Source of the DNA: Deltaproteobacteria bacterium
GTDB taxonomy: Bacteria; Myxococcota_A; UBA9042; PHBI01
Reading direction: 5' to 3'
Length of the DNA: 64,000 nt
NCBI GenBank assembly: GCA_020632715.1
Contig: JACKFA010000007.1
Coordinates: 310,001-374,000 of the forward strand
The notes beneath the pieces were generated by a model. It ran no database searches. It saw only the letters and a list, made by a program, of their open reading frames with translations, and was not told the origin of the DNA. A program made the translations under genes and the position numbers. Below, in pieces: positions 45,007 through 55,500 of this stretch (position 1 is the first letter of the stretch; each line of letters starts with the position of its first letter).

Positions 45007-45153
45007 CGCCGGAGCATAGCGGCGCGCGGCGTCGAGCGGTAGCCCGTCGCGCAGCCCGGGCGGCGCCGGGATCGGCCCGCCGGCGCCGGCGTCGCGGCCG
45101 GGCGTCGCGGCCCACGCGGCTCGATCGCGGTTTCACCAGACCGGGCGGGCTAA

Positions 45154-45170
45154 TTGAAAATCATTTTCAA
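45154..45170. promoter_or_regulatory. Fur-box-like palindrome upstream of feoAB
   Basis: TTGAAAATCATTTTCAA is a perfect 17-nt palindrome (8-1-8) and the most AT-rich spot in the region. It matches the 7-1-7 form TGAAAATCATTTTCA of Fur-type operators. It lies 30 nt before the feoA ATG and between two divergent genes, so it may control both. Function inferred from sequence and position. Confidence 0.75.
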
Positions 45171-45192
45171 CGCGCCCGGCTTCGCCTATGCT
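45165..45192 (+). promoter_or_regulatory. Candidate feoA promoter overlapping the Fur box
   Basis: TTTTCA (45165-45170), a 16-nt gap and TATGCT (45187-45192) fit a weak -35/-10 pair. Transcription would begin about 45199-45201, that is at the feoA ATG itself, so the message could be leaderless; this agrees with the lack of a ribosome site before feoA. Speculative. Confidence 0.4.
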
Positions 45193-45200
45193 CCGCCCCG

Positions 45201-45449
45201 ATGAACGCGACCCGACGGGAGCGAGACCTCTCGCACCTGCGCCCCGGCCAGTCGGCCCGGGTGGTGGCCGTCGTCGGCGAAGACGGGCCCAGCCAGCGCC
45301 TCCGCGACCTCGGCTTCTGGCCGGGCGTCGAGATCGAGGTGATGCTGCGCGCGCCGTTCGGCGATCCCACCGTGTATCGCCTCCAGGGTTACCGGATCGC
45401 GCTGCGGCGCGACGAGGCAGCGCGGGTCGAGGTCGAGGGGGTTCGATGA
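45201..45449 (+). CDS. feoA: FeoA ferrous-iron transport protein
   Basis: 82 residues from ATG 45201, the normal FeoA length. SH3-like fold pattern: LSHLRPGQSARVVAV, RLRDLGFWPGVEIEVMLRAPFGDP and YRLQGYRIALRRDEAARVEV, the last being the typical 'iaLRxxeAxxI' end. FeoA is a small cytosolic partner of FeoB. The stop overlaps the feoB ATG (ATGA, 45446-45449). No ribosome site is visible; see the promoter note. Confidence 0.93.
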   Translation: MNATRRERDLSHLRPGQSARVVAVVGEDGPSQRLRDLGFWPGVEIEVMLRAPFGDPTVYRLQGYRIALRRDEAARVEVEGVR

Positions 45450-47434
45450 CCGCCTCGGCCGTCGCGGCGGGTCGCGGCCTCGAGCGCGCGACCGCCGTCC
45501 TCGTCGGGCGCCAGAACGCGGGGAAGACGAGCCTGCTCATGCACCTCACGGGGCGCACGCAGAAGCCCGTGAACTTCCCTGGGAGCTCCGTCGAGCGCGG
45601 CGAGAGCGAGGTCGTCGTCGACGGCACGCGCCTGCGCGTGGTCGATCTGCCCGGCGTGGGCTCGCTGACGCCGCTCTCGCCCGACGAGGAGGTCGCCGTC
45701 GGCTACCTCCACGGCGGCGCCGACCACGCGGACGACCGCCCCGACGTCGTCTGCGCCGTCATCGACGCCTCGAAGCTCGCCGTCGAGCTCACCCTCGTCG
45801 CGCAGCTCGCCGCGCTCCCGGTGCCCGTCGTCGTCGCGCTCAACAAGCTCGACGTCGCGCAGAAGGCCGGGCGCGCGGTCACCGCGGAGGCGCTCACCGA
45901 GGCCCTCGGCGTGCCCGTCGTCGTGACGAACGCCCTCACCGGGCGCGGCGCCGGCGCCCTCCGGAACGCGCTCCTCGACGCCGCGGCCGACCCGGGCGCC
46001 GCCCGCGTCAAGCCCTTCGACCCGCGCGCGGTCGCGGCCACCCTCGCCCCCGAGGGCGGGGAGGCGGCCTCGCGCTCGCTCACCGACCGCCTCGACGACG
46101 TCCTCATCCACCGCGTCTTCGGCCTGCCGATCCTCCTCCTCGTCATGTTCGGCGTCTTCCAGGCCCTCTTCACGGTCGCGTCGCCCTTCATGGACCTCGT
46201 CGACGCCGGCCAGGGCGCCGTGCAGGACGTCGTGCGCGACCTCATCGCCCCCGGCGCGCTCCAGAGCTTCCTCGTCGACGGCCTCATCAACGGCATCGGC
46301 TCGGTCGTGGTCTTCCTGCCGCAGATCGCGCTCCTGATGCTGCTCGTCGCGCTCCTCGAGGGCTCGGGCTACATGGCGCGCGCGGCCTTCCTCCTCGACC
46401 GCCCGCTCTCGCGCGTCGGCCTCAGCGGGCGCAGCTTCGTGCCGCTCGTGTCGGCCTTCGCGTGCGCCGTGCCGGCCGTCATGGCGACCCGCATCATCGA
46501 CAACGAGCGCGACCGGATCGCGACGATCGTCGTGGCGCCGCTCATGTCGTGCAGCGCGCGCCTCCCGGTCTACGCGCTCCTCATCGGCGCCTTCTTCCCG
46601 GCGGCCTACGGTGGCGTCGTGCTCCTCGCGATGTACCTCATCGGCATCGTCGTGGCGGCCGTCGTCGCGCTCATCCTGCGCCGCTCCGTCCTGCGCGGGC
46701 CGCAGTCCTCGCTGATGATGGAGCTCCCGGTCTACCAGCGGCCGTCGTGGCGCGTCGTCGGCGGGCAGGTGTGGGCGGGCTGCCGCGACTTCCTCGTGCT
46801 CGCGGGGACCGTGATCTTCGCGGCGTCGGTCGTGATCTGGCTGCTCTCGTACTACCCGCGGCCCGAGGCGATCCACGCGACCTACGAGGCGCAGCGCGCC
46901 GCGGTCGTCACCGAGGGGCCGGCCGCCGAGGCCGCGCTCGCCCACGTCGACGCCCTCGAGAAGGGCGCCTACCTCGAGCAGAGCTTCCTCGCGGACATCG
47001 GGCGCTTCGTGCACCCGGTGTTCGCGCCGGCGGGCTGGGACTGGCGCACGAGCGTCGGCGTCCTCGCGGCCTTCCCGGCGCGCGAGCTCGTGATCCCCAC
47101 GCTCGGCGTGCTCTACAGCCTCGGCGACGTCGATCCCGGCGACTTCACCGTCGACGAGATGGGCGACGCGGACACGGAAGGGCACGAGGGGCTCCGCGAG
47201 CGCCTCGCGAACGCGCGCCACCCCGACGGGACGCGGGTCTTCGGGCCGCTCGTCGCCGTGTCCGTGATGGTCTTCTTCGCGCTCTGCAGCCAGTGCATGG
47301 GCACGCTCGCGACGATCCGCCGCGAGACGCGCTCGTGGCGGTGGCCGGTCTTCACCTTCACGTACATGACCGTGCTCGCCTGGATCGCCGCCGTCGCGGT
47401 GTTCCAGATCGGGCGCGCGCTCGGGTTCGGGTGA
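45446..47434 (+). CDS. feoB: FeoB ferrous-iron transporter
   Basis: 662 residues from ATG 45446, shorter than the ~770 of Escherichia coli. N-terminal G domain: G1 GRQNAGKTSLL, G2 region NFPGSSVERGES, G3 DLPGVGSL and G4 NKLD. The membrane part has the two Gate regions and conserved Cys (VSAFACAVPAVMATR, MSCSARLPVYALLIGAFFP, ALCSQCMGTLATIRRET). It imports Fe2+ across the inner membrane. Translationally coupled to feoA and followed 4-7 nt later by the Cys-rich peptide gene. Regulation by the Fur-like box is likely. Confidence 0.96.
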   Translation: MTASAVAAGRGLERATAVLVGRQNAGKTSLLMHLTGRTQKPVNFPGSSVERGESEVVVDGTRLRVVDLPGVGSLTPLSPDEEVAVGYLHGGADHADDRPDVVCAVIDASKLAVELTLVAQLAALPVPVVVALNKLDVAQKAGRAVTAEALTEALGVPVVVTNALTGRGAGALRNALLDAAADPGAARVKPFDPRAVAATLAPEGGEAASRSLTDRLDDVLIHRVFGLPILLLVMFGVFQALFTVASPFMDLVDAGQGAVQDVVRDLIAPGALQSFLVDGLINGIGSVVVFLPQIALLMLLVALLEGSGYMARAAFLLDRPLSRVGLSGRSFVPLVSAFACAVPAVMATRIIDNERDRIATIVVAPLMSCSARLPVYALLIGAFFPAAYGGVVLLAMYLIGIVVAAVVALILRRSVLRGPQSSLMMELPVYQRPSWRVVGGQVWAGCRDFLVLAGTVIFAASVVIWLLSYYPRPEAIHATYEAQRAAVVTEGPAAEAALAHVDALEKGAYLEQSFLADIGRFVHPVFAPAGWDWRTSVGVLAAFPARELVIPTLGVLYSLGDVDPGDFTVDEMGDADTEGHEGLRERLANARHPDGTRVFGPLVAVSVMVFFALCSQCMGTLATIRRETRSWRWPVFTFTYMTVLAWIAAVAVFQIGRALGFG

Positions 47435-47441
47435 GGGCGTG

Positions 47442-47681
47442 ATGGGCTGGCACCTCACCTGGCAGGACCCGGTCGCCGTAGCCCTCGGCGCTCTCTGCCT
47501 CGCCTTCGCGTGGTGGCTCCGGCGGCGTGTGCCGCCGTCGACGGGCTGCGCCAAGTGCCCCTCGAAGGGGCATCATGGCGAGGGGAGCGAGGCGCGGGCG
47601 GCCTCGTCGGGCGATCCGCGATCCGGCGGCCTGCACGTGCCGCTGTCCGCCACGCGCCTCGGGCGGCGCGACGCCCACTGA
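47442..47681 (+). CDS. FeoB-associated Cys-rich membrane peptide
   Basis: 79 residues from ATG 47442 (GAGGG 4 nt upstream; a GTG one codon earlier is possible). One membrane helix (VAVALGALCLAFAWWL) followed by VPPSTGCAKCPSKG, the CxxC pattern of the small FeoB-associated Cys-rich proteins found directly after feoB in many bacteria. It sits 7 nt after the feoB stop, which supports the call. The C-terminal ~40 residues are poorly conserved-looking. Its 3' end is 7 nt from the convergent GGDEF gene. Confidence 0.75.
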   Translation: MGWHLTWQDPVAVALGALCLAFAWWLRRRVPPSTGCAKCPSKGHHGEGSEARAASSGDPRSGGLHVPLSATRLGRRDAH

Positions 47682-47688
47682 GCGGTCG

Positions 47689-48597
47689 CTACTCGGCGAC
47701 GACGCCCACGCGGTTCTTGCCCTGCTGCTTCGCCGCGTAGAGCGCCCTGTCGGCCTCGCGGAGGAGCGTGTCGATGTCGCGGGCCTCGCCGCGGGTGGTC
47801 GCGGTGCCGAGGGACAGCGTCGTGCGCAGGAAGCGCCCCTCGTCCTCGAAGACGCTCGACAGCACGGCGCGGCGCAGGCGCTCGGCGAGGTCGCGGGCGC
47901 CGGCCTCGGAGGTGCCGCGCGCGACGATGACGAACTCGTCGCCGCCGAAGCGGGCGACGACGTCCTCCTCGCGGGTGTGCTCGAGGAGGAGCGCGCCGAG
48001 CTGCGCGAGGAGCGTGTCGCCGGCGCCGTGCCCGAAGGTGTCGTTGATGCCCTTGAAGTCGTCGAGGTCGAAGATCAGCACGGAGAGCGGCGATCCGTGG
48101 CGTCGCGCGTAGGCGAGCTCGGCGCGCAGGCGGTCGAGGAGGTAGCGCTTGTTGAAGACGCCGGTGAGCGCGTCGCGGATGGCGGTCTGATAGAGCTCGC
48201 GGAGGTCGCCGTGGTCGTCGCCGCTCTCGAGCATGAAGCGGAGCGTCGTGTTGACGCCGATGCGGATGCGGTCGCCCGACTTGATGCGGCAGCTCTTGAT
48301 GCGCGCGCGGTTCACCCAGGTGCCGTTCGTGGAGTCGAGGTCCTCGAGCACGAAGGTGTCGTGGTCCTCGCGGCGGAAGCGGCAGTGGAGGCGCGAGATC
48401 CCGTCGTCCTCGAGGACGATGGCGCACTCCGGGCCGCGGCCGATGACCGACTCGTCGTCCTCGAGCTGGTAGGTCTGCCCGATGTGCGAGCCCGACGTGA
48501 TGAGCACGGAGGCCTGCTTGTCCTCCGGCACCGCGAGCTCGATGAGCTCACGCCGGATGATCTGGGTCGCCGAGATGTCGGGCTCCTGACGGGACAT
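47689..48597 (-). CDS. FHA-GGDEF diguanylate cyclase
   Basis: 302 residues from ATG 48597 with a strong AGGAGGGAGGAG. The FHA domain (~45-120) has ESVIGRGPEC, ISRLHCRF and DLDSTNGTWVNRA. The GGDEF domain (~135-298) has IFDLDDFKGINDTFGH for metal and GTP, the active loop FGGDEF, and an inhibitory site REED placed exactly five residues before GGDEF, so the product c-di-GMP can feed back. Likely a cytosolic c-di-GMP synthase gated by a phosphoprotein bound to the FHA domain. It lies downstream of the acyltransferase on the same strand but 150 nt away, probably its own unit. Confidence 0.93.
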   Translation of the reverse strand: MSRQEPDISATQIIRRELIELAVPEDKQASVLITSGSHIGQTYQLEDDESVIGRGPECAIVLEDDGISRLHCRFRREDHDTFVLEDLDSTNGTWVNRARIKSCRIKSGDRIRIGVNTTLRFMLESGDDHGDLRELYQTAIRDALTGVFNKRYLLDRLRAELAYARRHGSPLSVLIFDLDDFKGINDTFGHGAGDTLLAQLGALLLEHTREEDVVARFGGDEFVIVARGTSEAGARDLAERLRRAVLSSVFEDEGRFLRTTLSLGTATTRGEARDIDTLLREADRALYAAKQQGKNRVGVVAE

Positions 48598-48715
48598 GGA
48601 ACTCCTCCCTCCTCGAGAGGCTCATCGGGAGAGTGTCCGGAACCCTTAAGGCAGGCTCATGTAACATGTTGTAGACCGCTGTAGGCGGCCGCCGACCCGC
48701 GCGCCGGGCCGCCGG

Positions 48716-48760
48716 CGCGTCAGCCGGCGACGCGTCGGCCGAGGACGCGTCAGCCGATGA
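48716..48760. repeat. Three 15-nt tandem repeats across the acyltransferase stop codon
   Basis: CGCGTCAGCCGGCGA, CGCGTCGGCCGAGGA and CGCGTCAGCCGATGA follow each other. On the minus strand the first and third copies carry TGA in the reading frame of the acyltransferase, giving a spare stop 30 nt downstream. Likely a local duplication. Confidence 0.7.
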
Positions 48761-49550
48761 CCGGCCAGCGCCGCTCGGCGTAGAGGCGGTCGAGCGTGCC
48801 CTGCATCGCGGCGGCGACGTGGTCCGTGAGGGCCTCGGCGCCCGCGGCGCGCCACGCGGCGGGCGCGATGGCGTCGCCGACCTCCGCCGTGACCTTCGCC
48901 GGCAGAGGCAGGTAGGGGAGCCCGAGCCCCGGCCCCCAGACGAGCCCCCACGGGAGCGCGAGCGCCGTCGGCATCACGTTCACGTGGAAGCGCCGCGGGA
49001 GGCCGAGCGCGCGGGCCACGGCGGCGCCGTCGGAGAGGACCACGAAGCTCTCGTGGCCGCCGGCGCTCACGAGCGGCACGAGCGGCGCGTCGAACGCGAG
49101 CGCCATGCGCGCGACCGCGTCGCTCCCGGGGTGGACGACCTCCTTTCGCCGCGCGAAGGGCCGCAGGCTCTCGCGGTCGCCGCCCGGGAAGACGAGGAGC
49201 TTGTGCCCCGCCTGCAGCACCGCCCGCGCGTTGAGCGCCGAGGTGCGGATCATCCCGATCCGGTTCAGGCGGCGCGCGAGCGGCTCGAAGCGGAAGACGA
49301 GGTCGTGCGTGAGCACGTAGATCCGGTCGCCGAGGCCGCGCGCGCGGTAGTGCTCGGTGAGGAAGAGACCGTCGATCGCGCTGACGCCGCCGTTGTGGTT
49401 GCCGACGAGGATCGCCGGCCCCTCGGGGACGCGCTCGAGCCCGCGCACCTCGTAGCGGTGCCAGCGGCGGGCGACGTCGAAGCCGCGCAGGACCGCGGCG
49501 ACGGCGGCGTCGTCGAAGCGCGCGAGCTCGTCCGGGAGGGCGCGGTTCAC
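48750..49550 (-). CDS. Lysophospholipid-type (PlsC/LPLAT) acyltransferase
   Basis: 266 residues from GTG 49550, which overlaps the NRPS stop (GTGA). Motif I is ILVGNHNGGVSAIDG, with the catalytic His of the NHx4D-type box; motif III-like LLVFPGGDRESLRPF and motif IV region APLVPLVSAGG follow. This is the diacylglycerol/lysophospholipid acyltransferase type with GNHNGG, also used for wax or lipid ester formation. Coupled translation with the NRPS suggests that it acylates the NRPS product or supplies its lipid, but it could simply be a lipid enzyme. No membrane helix is obvious. Confidence 0.85.
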   Translation of the reverse strand: MNRALPDELARFDDAAVAAVLRGFDVARRWHRYEVRGLERVPEGPAILVGNHNGGVSAIDGLFLTEHYRARGLGDRIYVLTHDLVFRFEPLARRLNRIGMIRTSALNARAVLQAGHKLLVFPGGDRESLRPFARRKEVVHPGSDAVARMALAFDAPLVPLVSAGGHESFVVLSDGAAVARALGLPRRFHVNVMPTALALPWGLVWGPGLGLPYLPLPAKVTAEVGDAIAPAAWRAAGAEALTDHVAAAMQGTLDRLYAERRWPVIG

Positions 49551-52500
49551 GCCCCACCTTCCGTCACGGCGAGCGTCGCGTCCATGAGCTGCCGCAGGAG
49601 GCGCGCGGCCCCCGCGGCGTCGTAGCGGGCGCGGGGGTAGATCATCCTGATGTCCACGACGTCGGCGGGGCGGCGCAGCACGAGGATGGGCTTGTCCGTG
49701 GCCCCGAAGCGGCTGTGGAGCCGCGCAGCCCGGACCCCCGCCGCGCGCGCGAGCGGCCCCGCGTCGAGCCCGCCGACCGAGATCGTGTTGCTCACGAAGA
49801 GCGCCGGGTTCAGCCCCTGCGCCGCGGCGAGCACGCGCCGGCGCAGGAAGTCGGGCATGCGCCGCTGGTCGAAGCCCTCGATGGCCTGCGCCCAGTCGAG
49901 CGCGCCGCGGAGCAGGAAGTCGGCCGCGGGATCGAGCATCTCGCGGCGCCACGGCGCCCACTGGCCGTCGACCGGCACGCGCACGCGCGACCACGCGAAC
50001 AGGTTGGCGACCACGCTCGCGAGGTAGCGCGGCGGGCGCAGGTTCACCGCCCAGTACGCCTCGAGGCGCGCGGTCTCGCCGCGGTCGCGGTTCCACGCGG
50101 TCGCGCCCGTCAGGATCCCGACGAGGAAGAGGCGGTCGAGGGTCGTCGCGAGGCCGCGCGCGCCGGCGTCGAGGGCGCGCGTCTCGGCCGCGGTGAAGGC
50201 GAGCTCGACGGCGTCGGGGCGGTCGTCGCCGGGGGCGCCGCCCTCGCCGCGGAGCTGCGTCGTGCGCACGCGCCCGAGCATCCGGAGCCCCGTCTTGAGC
50301 CAGCCGGGCGAGCTCGAGCCGGGGAGGGCGCCCGCGAGGTGGGCGAGCTCGTTGTTGTCGAGGGCGCGGGTGCGGGCGCGGCCGTAGTGGGCGAGGAGCT
50401 CGTCGGTCGTGAAGGGCAGGACGCGGCGCACGGGATCGGGGCGGCCGAGGTAGCGCGAGAGCACGGAGCCGAGGAGGCACTGGAGGCCGGAGGCGTCGAT
50501 GGCGCCGTGGTTGTAGCGGAGGAGGAGGTGGTCCGTGCCCGGCGCGCGCGCGAGCGTGAAGCGGCACGCCGGCGCGCGGTCGATGGCGAGCGGGCTCCGG
50601 ACGAGGCGCTCGCGGATGACGTCGACGGCGGCGGCGTCCGCGGCGTGCTCGACGTCGAGGGGGGCCTCGCGGACGCGCTCGCGGGCGTCCCAGAACACGG
50701 AAGGGCCGAAGGTGTCGGCGCGCGAGAGGCGGCCGCGCGCGAGCGGGTGCTTGTCGACCGCGTAGCGGATGGCGGCGCGCAGGCGGTCGAGGTCGACCGG
50801 GGCGAGCTCGACCTCGAGCACCTGGTACCAGGAGCTCGCGTCGGCGCGGAGCACCTGCTTCCCGTAGTGGAAGGCGAGGTCGGTCGCCGTGAGCGGGACG
50901 GCGTCGGCGTCGGCGTCGCTGTCGAGGGCGTCGGACGCGCCGCGCTCGGCGGCGTCGACGAGGGCGCCGAGGGCCGCCACCGTGGGCGCGCCGTAGAGCG
51001 TCGTGAGCGGGAGCGCGACGCCCGTCGCATCCTCGACCCGCGAGACGACCTGCACGGCGAGGAGCGAGTGCCCGCCGAGCGCGAAGAAGCTCTCGCGGCG
51101 GCCGACCGCGGCGACGCCGAGCGCCTCGGCGAAGGCGGCGGCGACGGCGCGTTCGCCGGCGGTCCCGGGGGGCTCGGCGGTGGCCTCGGGCGGGCGCTCG
51201 TCGCGCGGCGGCGGGAGCGCGCGGCCGTCGAGCTTGCCGCTCCGCGTGCGGGGGAGCGCGTCGTGAAAGACCCAGGCCGCGGGCCGCATGTAGTCGGGGA
51301 GGTGCTCGGCGAGGTGGGCCTCGAGCGCCGGGACGAGGCGCTCGGCGCGGAGGTGGCGGAGCGGGTCGGTCGTGAGCGCCGGGTCGAGCGGGAGCGCCGC
51401 GTCCGGCGCGGGGCCGCGGGGGGCGCCGACCGCGTCGCCGACGCGCAGGACGACGTCGTAGCGGTAGCGGCTCATCTCGGTCGCGGCGGCGCCTCGCTTC
51501 TCGTGGATCGCGACCTCCGCGACGGCCGGGAGGCGCGCCGGGAGCGCCGCGAAGAAGCGGCGGTCGATGACGAGCTCCTTGTCGCGCGCGGCGCGCTCGC
51601 GGGCCTCGCGATCGAGCTCGCGCGCGCTCGGGGCGCGGTCGCCGGCCTGCGCCTCGGCCACCTCGCGGTGGAAGGCGTGGAGGAGGGCGAGGTCGCGCAC
51701 GTCGCCCACGAAGACGGCGCCGCCGGGGCGCACGCGGCGCGTCGCCGCCTCGAGCACGGCCTCGAGGTAGCCCGCGCCGGGGAAGTACTGCGCGACCGAG
51801 CTCAGGACGACCGTGTCGAAGGTCGCGTCGCCGAGCCAGTCGAGGTCGTGGGCGGGGGCGACATGGAGCGCCACGTCGGCGCCGCGGGGCGGCCGCGCGC
51901 GGAGGCCGGCGACGGCGCGCTCGGAGAAGTCGGCGCCCACGTAAGTGTCGACGCGCGGCGCGAGGCGGTGGGCGAGGAGCCCCGTGCCGCAGCCGATCTC
52001 GAGCACCCGGCGCGGGGACAGCGCGAGGATCGCGGCGGCGGCGGCGTCCGCCCACTCGCGCATGGCGTCGGCGGGGATCGGCGCGCCCGTGAAGCTCGAG
52101 CGCCAGCCGCGGAAGTCGTCCGCCGGGTCGGGCGGCGGCGCGGCGCCGGCGGCGCCGTCGTACTCCTCCTCGTAGATGGCGCGCCAGGCGGCGAGGTAGG
52201 GGCCGACGAGCGTGTCGTCGCCTGCGCGATCGGCGACCACGTGGGCCACGAGGCGCTGCCCGCGCGCGTCCTCGTGGAGGGCGACCGCCGCCTCGCGGAC
52301 GCCCGCGTGCTCGGCGAGGACCGCCTCGATCTCGCCGAGCTCGATGCGGTAGCCGCGGAGCTTCACCTGCGCGTCGAGGCGCCCGAGGAACTCGAGCTCG
52401 CCGTCCGGCCGGAGCCGCGCGCGGTCGCCCGTGCGGTACATGCGCGCGCCGCCGGGGCCCGCCACGAAGCGGGCGCGCGTCTCGTCGGGGAGGTTCACGT

Positions 52501-55500
52501 AGCCGCGCGCGAGGCCGACGCCGCCGACGCAGAGCTCGCCCGGGACGCCCACGGCGACGGGCTCGCCGCGCGGATCGAGCACCCACGCGCGCGTGCCGGG
52601 GACGGGGCGCCCGATGGGCGGCGCGCCCGCGCCCGGCGTGACGGCCGACCACGTCGAGACGACGCTGTTCTCCGTGGGCCCGTAGAGGTTCCAGAGCGCG
52701 AAGGGCGGGGCGGCGGCGGGGCGCGGGCGGAGGGCGGCGCCGCCGACCTCGACGTGGCGCAGCGTCGGGGGCCACGGGCCGCGCTCGCAGAGCTCGTAGA
52801 GCGGCGTCGGGAGGAAGGCGACGGTGACGCGCTCGGCGGCCATCCAGGCCAGGAGGCGCTCGGGGACGCGGCGCGTGTCCTCGTCCGGGACGTGGAGGCT
52901 CGCGCCGGCGAGGAGCGCCGGCCACACCTCGAGGCCGAGCGCGTCGAAGGCGGGGCTCGCGAGCTGGCTCGCGCGGTCGGCGGGGCCCATGGCGCGGGCG
53001 CGGACGAGCCACGTCGCGAGGTTCACGACGCCGGCGTGGGGGACGGCCACGCCCTTCGGCCTCCCCGTGGTGCCCGAGGTATGGATCACGTAGGCGAGCG
53101 CGTCGGGATCGCGGGACGACGGCGGCGGCGACGCGGGCGGAAGCGGGTCCTCGACGAGGAGGCGCGGCGCGGGCACGGCGGCGAAGCGCTCCGCGAGGGC
53201 GCCCGTCGTGACGATGACGGCCACGTCCGCGTCCGCCGCGATCCAGGCGAGGCGCGCCGGCGGGTGGCACGGGTCGAGCGGCACGTAGGCCGCGCCCACC
53301 TTCAGCGCGGCGAGGAGCGCGACGACGAGGTCCGCGCCGCGGTCGAGGCCGATCCCGACCCGCGCGCCGGGGCCCGCGCCGGCCGCGACGAGCGCGGCGG
53401 CGAGCCGGTCGGAGGCGTCGTCGAGGGCGCCGTAGGTGAGGGGGCGCAGGCCGCCGACCGCGAGCGCGGCAGGCGCGCGCGGGCGGCCTGGGCGCGGAAG
53501 AGCTCGTGGAGGAGGGCGTCGGTGCCGGCTGGGGTGGCGTCCGGGTCGTCCGCGCCGCCCTCGAGGAGGCGCGCGCGCTCGTCGGGGGCGAGGAGCGGGA
53601 GCGCGGCGACGGGGGTCGACGGGGCGGCCGCCGCGGCCGCGAGGAGGCGCGCGAGGCGCGCGAGGAGCGCGTCCATCCGCCAGCCGTCGAAGAGCGCCTC
53701 GGCGTAGAGGAGCTCGAGGTCGAGCGCGCCGCCATCGGTCTCGCGGACGTGGAGCTCGGCGTCGAAGCGGGTCGTGGCGGCGTCGAGCGGCAGGCGCGTC
53801 GCGGTGAGCCCGGAGAACGCGGCCTCGCCGACCGGCGTGTTCTGCATCGCGAGCACGATCTGCACGAGCGGGTGCCGCGAGGGATCGCGCGTCGGGTTCA
53901 GCTCGGCCACGAGCCGCTCGAAGGGCAGCTCCGAGCGCGCGAACGCCGCGAGCGCCGTCGCCTTCGCCACGTCGACGAGCGCCGCGAACGAGCCCGCCCC
54001 GTCGACCTCGGCGCGGAGGACCAGCGTGTTCACGAAGAAGCCGACGAGGCCCTCCGTCTCGGGCTGCGCGCGCCCCGCGAACGGCGCGCCGACGGCGAGA
54101 TCGGCCTCCCCGGTCTCCCGATGGAGGAGCGCCCAGAGCCCCGCGAGGAGCACCATGAAGAGGCTCGCGCCGCGCGCGTCGGCGAGGCCGCGGAGCGCGC
54201 TCGCGAGCGCGGCGTCGACCGCCGCGCGGGCGCGCCCGGCGCGCGACGCGAAGACCGGCGGCCGCGGGCGATCGGCGGGGAGCTCGACCGGGGCGAGGTC
54301 CGCGAGCCGCTCGCGCCACCAGGCGAGGAGGGCCTCGGAGCGAGGCGCGCCCGGGGCGAGGTGGCGGCGCTGCCAGCGCGCGACGTCGAGGTAGCGGACG
54401 CGCGGGGCGGGGAGCGGCGCGGCGCCCGCGCGGCGGCGGTCGTAGCCCTCGCCGAGCTCGCGCCGGAGGAGCGCCTGCGACCAGCCGTCGCTCGCGACGT
54501 GGTGGACGTTCAGGAGGAGCACGTGGCGGTCGTGCGCCGCGCGGAGGAGGTGCGCGCGGAGGAGCGGGGCGCGGGCGAGGTCGAAGGGGGCGAGCGCGAG
54601 GGCGGTGAGGCGCGCGGGGAGCGCCGTGGGGGCGACGTCCTCGACCGCGAGCGCGACGCGGGCGGCGTCGGCGGGCGCGATCCGCTGCTCGAAGTCGCCG
54701 CCCGGGTCCACGACGATCGCGGTGCGGAGCGGCTCGTGGCGGAGGACCAGGTCGTCGAGGGCGCCCTGGAGCGCGTCGGCGTCGAGCGGGCCCGTGAGCT
54801 CGAGGGCGAGCGGCAGGTCGTAGGCCGGGTCGTCGGGCGCCATCCGGTGCAGGAAGGCGAGGCGCTCCTGCGCGAACGAGAGCGGGCCGCGGTCGCCCGG
54901 GGTCGGCGCGAGCGGCGGGAGCGGCGCCGGGGCGTCGGCCGCGGTGCGGGCGGCGTCGACCGCCGCGGCGAGGGCGCGGACCGTGCGGTGGGCGAAGAAG
55001 GCGTCGAGCGGCAGCGACACCCCGAGGTCGGCCTCGAGGCGGACGGCCACGCGGGCGGCGAGGAGCGAGTGGGCGCCGAGCGCGAGGAGGTCGTCGTCGA
55101 CGCCGCGCGGCGCGGTCGGGAGGAGCGCCGTCCAGAGCGCGAGGAGGCGCGCCTCGGTCGCGGTCGCGGGCGGCGCGGGGGCGGCGTCTCCGGAGGTCGC
55201 CGCCTCCGGGGCGGGGAGGGCGTCGCGGTCGACCTTGCCGTTGTCGTTCAGCGGGAGGGCGTCGAGCCGCACGAACGCGGCGGGGACGAGGTGGCCGGGC
55301 ACGCGCGCGGCGATCCAGGCGCGCAGATCGGGGAGGTCGTCGCCCACGACGTAGGCGACGACGCGCGGATCGCCGCCCGCGCCGGCCGCGCGCGCCGTGA
55401 CGACCGCGCGCCGCACCCCCGGGCAGGTCGCGAGGACGGCCTCGATCTCGCCGAGCTCGACGCGCTGCCCGCGGATCTTCACCTGGCTGTCCGCGCGCCC

